Below are positions 6,861-9,234 of a stretch of DNA of 9,234 nt, in pieces. This DNA comes from Enteractinococcus helveticum (GTDB taxonomy: Bacteria; Actinomycetota; Actinomycetes; Actinomycetales; Micrococcaceae). The DNA lies in assembly GCF_020742345.1 (NCBI RefSeq), contig NZ_DYXC01000025.1, positions 1 to 9,234 of the forward strand. The letters are read 5' to 3'. Numbering within the stretch: position 1 is the stretch's first letter; each line of letters starts with the position of its first letter. The position numbers and the translations under genes were made by a program. Below the pieces are notes generated by a model. It was not told where the DNA came from. It worked only from the letters and a program-made list of their open reading frames with translations, and made no database searches.

Positions 6861-7880
6861 ATGAAACACAGAAGAACTTATCTCGGGCTTGCTGGATTAG
6901 CCAGTTTTGCTTTAGCCGTTGCTGGTTGTAGCGGCAATAACGGCGCAGACGATGCGGCAGAAGCCAGCGATGTCACCACACTAAAGGTCGGTGTTCTACC
7001 GAATATCGAAGCACTGCCAATTTACATTGCCGCTGAAAATGGCATCTTTGAAGAACATGGTCTGAAAGTGGAACCAGTTCCTGCTCAAGGTGGTGCCGCA
7101 TTATTGCCAGCCGTCCTTGAAGGCAGCACCGATATCGGCTTCTCCAACATATTAACGCACATGACAGCCGTAGAACGAGGACTTGGTACCACAATTGTCG
7201 CTAGTGGGCCCCACACAATGAACCCAGATACTTTAGAACCTGTAGGCGAGCACAATTCGTCTGTACTGGCGGTCACCTCCGATTCAGGCATCGAAGATGT
7301 ATCGGATTTAGCGGGTAAGACGATCTCGGTCAATGCCCTGGGAGGAATCCAGGAAGTTGCTGTTCGCAATGCTATTGATTCAACTGGCGGTGACTCTGAA
7401 TCCATCGAACTTGTTGAACTCCCATTATCACAGGCTGAAGGTGCGTTGTCAGGTGGACGCGTAGATGCGGTCAGTGTCAACGAGCCGTTCACAACGGTAG
7501 TCCTGGAAGCTGGGCATCGGGAAATTGCCAGTCCATTCTCCGATTTCGAACATGCTGCCAGCAATGTATCCATTTATTTTGCTACTGAAGCGTATGCGGA
7601 AGAAAATCCTGAAGTAATCGAGCGATTCCGGGCCGCCCTAGATGAAGTCAACGCGTATATCAACGAAAATCCGGATGAAGCGCGTGAACAGCTCGATACA
7701 TACACCGATATCGACGCACAAATTCGTCAAAAAGTTACTCTGCCCTTCTACGAGACCAGGATTAACGAAGCATCCGTAGAAGAAATTATGCAAAAAGGCG
7801 CAAAATACGGGGTCCTGGAATCGGAGTTGCCGCTCGAAGACATCATCGGTAACGCCCCAACTCTGACAGGCACAGAGTAA
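6861..7880 (+). CDS. ABC importer substrate-binding lipoprotein, NMT1/SsuA-like
   Basis: Captures the ligand outside the membrane and delivers it to the permeases encoded next. The 339-residue precursor begins with a basic MKHRR, a hydrophobic stretch and a lipobox VAGC, with the lipidated Cys at residue 23; a short polar linker follows. The mature part starts with TTLKVGVLPNIEALPIYIAAENGIFEEHGLKV, the typical opening of the nitrate/sulfonate/taurine and thiamine-precursor binding proteins. It continues with a QGGAALLPAVLEGSTDIGF segment and the second-lobe pattern DLAGKTISVNALGG, then GRVDAVSVNEPF. Length is normal for the class. It starts an operon, overlapping the permease start by one base. 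The class binds very different ligands (sulfonates, nitrate, pyrimidines, phthalate-type acids), so no substrate is assigned. A link with the upstream demethylation genes is possible but not shown. Confidence 0.85.
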   Translation: MKHRRTYLGLAGLASFALAVAGCSGNNGADDAAEASDVTTLKVGVLPNIEALPIYIAAENGIFEEHGLKVEPVPAQGGAALLPAVLEGSTDIGFSNILTHMTAVERGLGTTIVASGPHTMNPDTLEPVGEHNSSVLAVTSDSGIEDVSDLAGKTISVNALGGIQEVAVRNAIDSTGGDSESIELVELPLSQAEGALSGGRVDAVSVNEPFTTVVLEAGHREIASPFSDFEHAASNVSIYFATEAYAEENPEVIERFRAALDEVNAYINENPDEAREQLDTYTDIDAQIRQKVTLPFYETRINEASVEEIMQKGAKYGVLESELPLEDIIGNAPTLTGTE

Positions 7881-8743
7881 TGCAAGTCTTACAACAAACT
7901 ACTTTTGCTGAGACGACGCGTGGTGAACAACTGGCCGACAACGTTGCCAGAGATTCGCTGATCATTCCGATCACTCGTTGGACTAAATTCTTGGCGTGGG
8001 GCCTTGCATCAGTTCTTTTGGCGGCAGGCACTTGGCAGATTCTCGTCATGACCAACATCCTCCCTACGGACTACTTCCCCGACATTGCGACTCTTGTGAG
8101 CGCTTGGGCTGGTTTATTCACAGATCCGGCATTCTGGTCTGCGCTTGGCAGTACTTTCTACACAGCGATTGTAGGGTTGATCCTCGGTATCGTAGTGGGA
8201 GTACCCGTCGGGATTGCCGTGGGACGAAATGACATTTTGTTTCACGCTACAAGATTCATCTTTGAATTTGCACGTCCAGTTCCGACCGTTGCTCTGATTC
8301 CTGTAATTGTCCTGTTCTTTGGCATCGGGGTGGAAGCCAAACTATTGCTGGTATTTTTAGCTGTCGTATTTCCACTCGTTGTCCAAACGGTTTATGGGGT
8401 ACGAGACGTCGATCCAGTCGCTCTCGACACAGCTACAGTCTTACGACTCAACCGTTGGCGCCGGCTTATACAAGTTCTGCTACCCGCATCAGGGCCCTAT
8501 ATCATGACGGGCATCCGCATCACTGCTTCCATAGCCTTGTTGGTGTCTGTATCCACCGAGATCATTATCGGCGCCCCAGGTTTGGGACTCGCCATTACGA
8601 ACGCTGAAAACTCTTATGCACTTGACAGGATGTATGCCCTCATTGCGATGACCGGCATTATCGGTGTGGTCCTCAATGTGGTGGTCACAAGCGTCGAAAA
8701 GCGTACAAGTGCCTGGGCACGGGTAGCAGAAGAAGGGAATTAA
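7880..8743 (+). CDS. ABC importer permease, SsuC-like (binding-protein-dependent transport family)
   Basis: One of two inner-membrane subunits of the importer. The 287-residue protein has a hydrophilic N-terminus of about 33 residues, then about six membrane segments: roughly 35-57 (FLAWGLASVLLAAGTWQIL), 89-113, 130-150 (VPTVALIPVIVLFFGIG), 152-172, 213-232 and 248-268. The cytoplasmic ATPase-contact (EAA-type) loop is seen as DTATVLRLNRWRRLIQVLLP at about 178-197. PVPTVALIPVIVLFFGIG is characteristic of the SsuC/TauC/NrtB-like permeases. Its ATG shares one base with the binding-protein stop (TAATG), indicating translational coupling. A second, different permease follows after 1 bp. Confidence 0.87.
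   Translation: MQVLQQTTFAETTRGEQLADNVARDSLIIPITRWTKFLAWGLASVLLAAGTWQILVMTNILPTDYFPDIATLVSAWAGLFTDPAFWSALGSTFYTAIVGLILGIVVGVPVGIAVGRNDILFHATRFIFEFARPVPTVALIPVIVLFFGIGVEAKLLLVFLAVVFPLVVQTVYGVRDVDPVALDTATVLRLNRWRRLIQVLLPASGPYIMTGIRITASIALLVSVSTEIIIGAPGLGLAITNAENSYALDRMYALIAMTGIIGVVLNVVVTSVEKRTSAWARVAEEGN
8731..8737 (+). promoter_or_regulatory. Ribosome binding site for the second permease, inside the end of the first
   Basis: AGAAGGG lies 7 bases before the GTG at 8745 and overlaps the last codons of the upstream permease gene. It supports the GTG start. Confidence 0.6.
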
Positions 8744-8744
8744 C

Positions 8745-9234
8745 GTGAAATTGCGCAAGACTTCTCTCGTTGCCCTGGAAATTATCACTCCCCTACTGCT
8801 CTTAGCGCTGTGGTGGGTTCTTTCAGCAAATTCTGAATCAGCTTATAATCCACCACTATCGGAAATCATGGCCCGCTTTGGTGAAAACTGGTTCGGAGAA
8901 AGATTCTTCTCAGATCTCCTGCCATCCCTGGGCAGAATGTTTGGCGGGTTCTTCCTGGCGGTCATTATTGGCACTGGCATTGGTTCGATCGTTGGATTAT
9001 CAAAAATAGCTCGCCGGTTGACTAGCCCCATCGTTTCTTTCTTAAGATCTATTCCTGGCGCAGCTCTTTTACCGCCTGCTGTCTTGTTGCTGGGCATCGG
9101 AAACGAAATGAAAATTTCGGTCATCGCTTTCATCTGCATTTGGCCCATCATGCTCAACACGATCGACGGTATTGATGAAACTCACGCCACTATGACAAAC
9201 ACGGCGCGGGTCCTACAGATCAGAGGATATCGAC
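8745..9234 (+). CDS. Second ABC importer permease, SsuC-like, 3' end cut off by window edge
   Basis: An open frame from the GTG at 8745 runs to the window edge with 163 full codons visible. It begins MKLRKTSLVALEI, then a first membrane segment TPLLLLALWWVLSA. A stretch PPLSEIMARFGENW is typical of the segment before TM2 in this family, and LPSLGRMFGGFFLAVIIGTGIGSIVG follows. RSIPGAALLPPAVLLLGIGNE corresponds to the P-x-x-A-L-x-P motif of the first permease. The visible part ends in the EAA-type loop (TARVLQIRGYR), so about a third of the protein is missing. It is clearly a different sequence from the first permease, so the importer is probably heterodimeric. It lies 1 bp after the first permease stop. 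An ATP-binding subunit would be expected next but is outside the window. Confidence 0.85.
   Translation, partial: MKLRKTSLVALEIITPLLLLALWWVLSANSESAYNPPLSEIMARFGENWFGERFFSDLLPSLGRMFGGFFLAVIIGTGIGSIVGLSKIARRLTSPIVSFLRSIPGAALLPPAVLLLGIGNEMKISVIAFICIWPIMLNTIDGIDETHATMTNTARVLQIRGYR

Overview
The window looks like chromosomal DNA of a moderate-GC actinobacterium, perhaps from the Micrococcales. This is an inference from GTG/TTG starts, the type of IS481 transposase and the gene families present. No ribosomal or other phylogenetic marker is visible, so the assignment is tentative. All protein genes lie on the + strand.

Region 1 (about 1-4916) is a one-carbon/O-demethylation block. It opens with the 3' part of a tetrahydrofolate (THF)-dependent O-demethylase of the LigM/DesA type, cut by the window edge. 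A gap of about 490 bp without a convincing gene follows, holding a long imperfect hairpin. Then come a methylenetetrahydrofolate reductase of the short type (metF-like) and, 5 bp later, formyltetrahydrofolate deformylase (purU). After a 96-bp gap there is an MFS transporter of the metabolite:H+ symporter (MHS) family. The logic is coherent: the demethylase moves a methyl group from a methoxylated substrate to THF, MetF oxidises 5-methyl-THF to 5,10-methylene-THF, a housekeeping FolD (not in the window) would take it to 10-formyl-THF, and PurU releases formate and free THF. The MHS carrier is a candidate importer of the methylated substrate. That substrate cannot be read from the sequence.

Region 2 (5137-6729) is a complete but dead IS481-family insertion sequence of 1565 bp (5151-6715). 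It is bounded by a 14-bp target duplication with one mismatch. Its ends carry 25-26-bp iterated repeats, two copies on the left and three on the right. The transposase reading frame is broken by four single-base indels and one in-frame TGA, although the DNA for the D, D and E catalytic codons survives. The element sits in what would otherwise be an intergenic gap of about 365 bp.

Region 3 (6861-9234) starts an ABC importer operon: a lipoprotein substrate-binding protein of the NMT1/SsuA-like class, one permease whose start overlaps the preceding stop by one base, and a second permease cut by the right edge. No ATPase is visible; it may lie beyond position 9234. The substrate is unknown.

I saw no CRISPR array, tRNA, rRNA, phage or defence gene. 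The most interesting elements are the compact THF-recycling demethylation block with its own MHS carrier, and the iterated-end architecture of the decayed insertion sequence.
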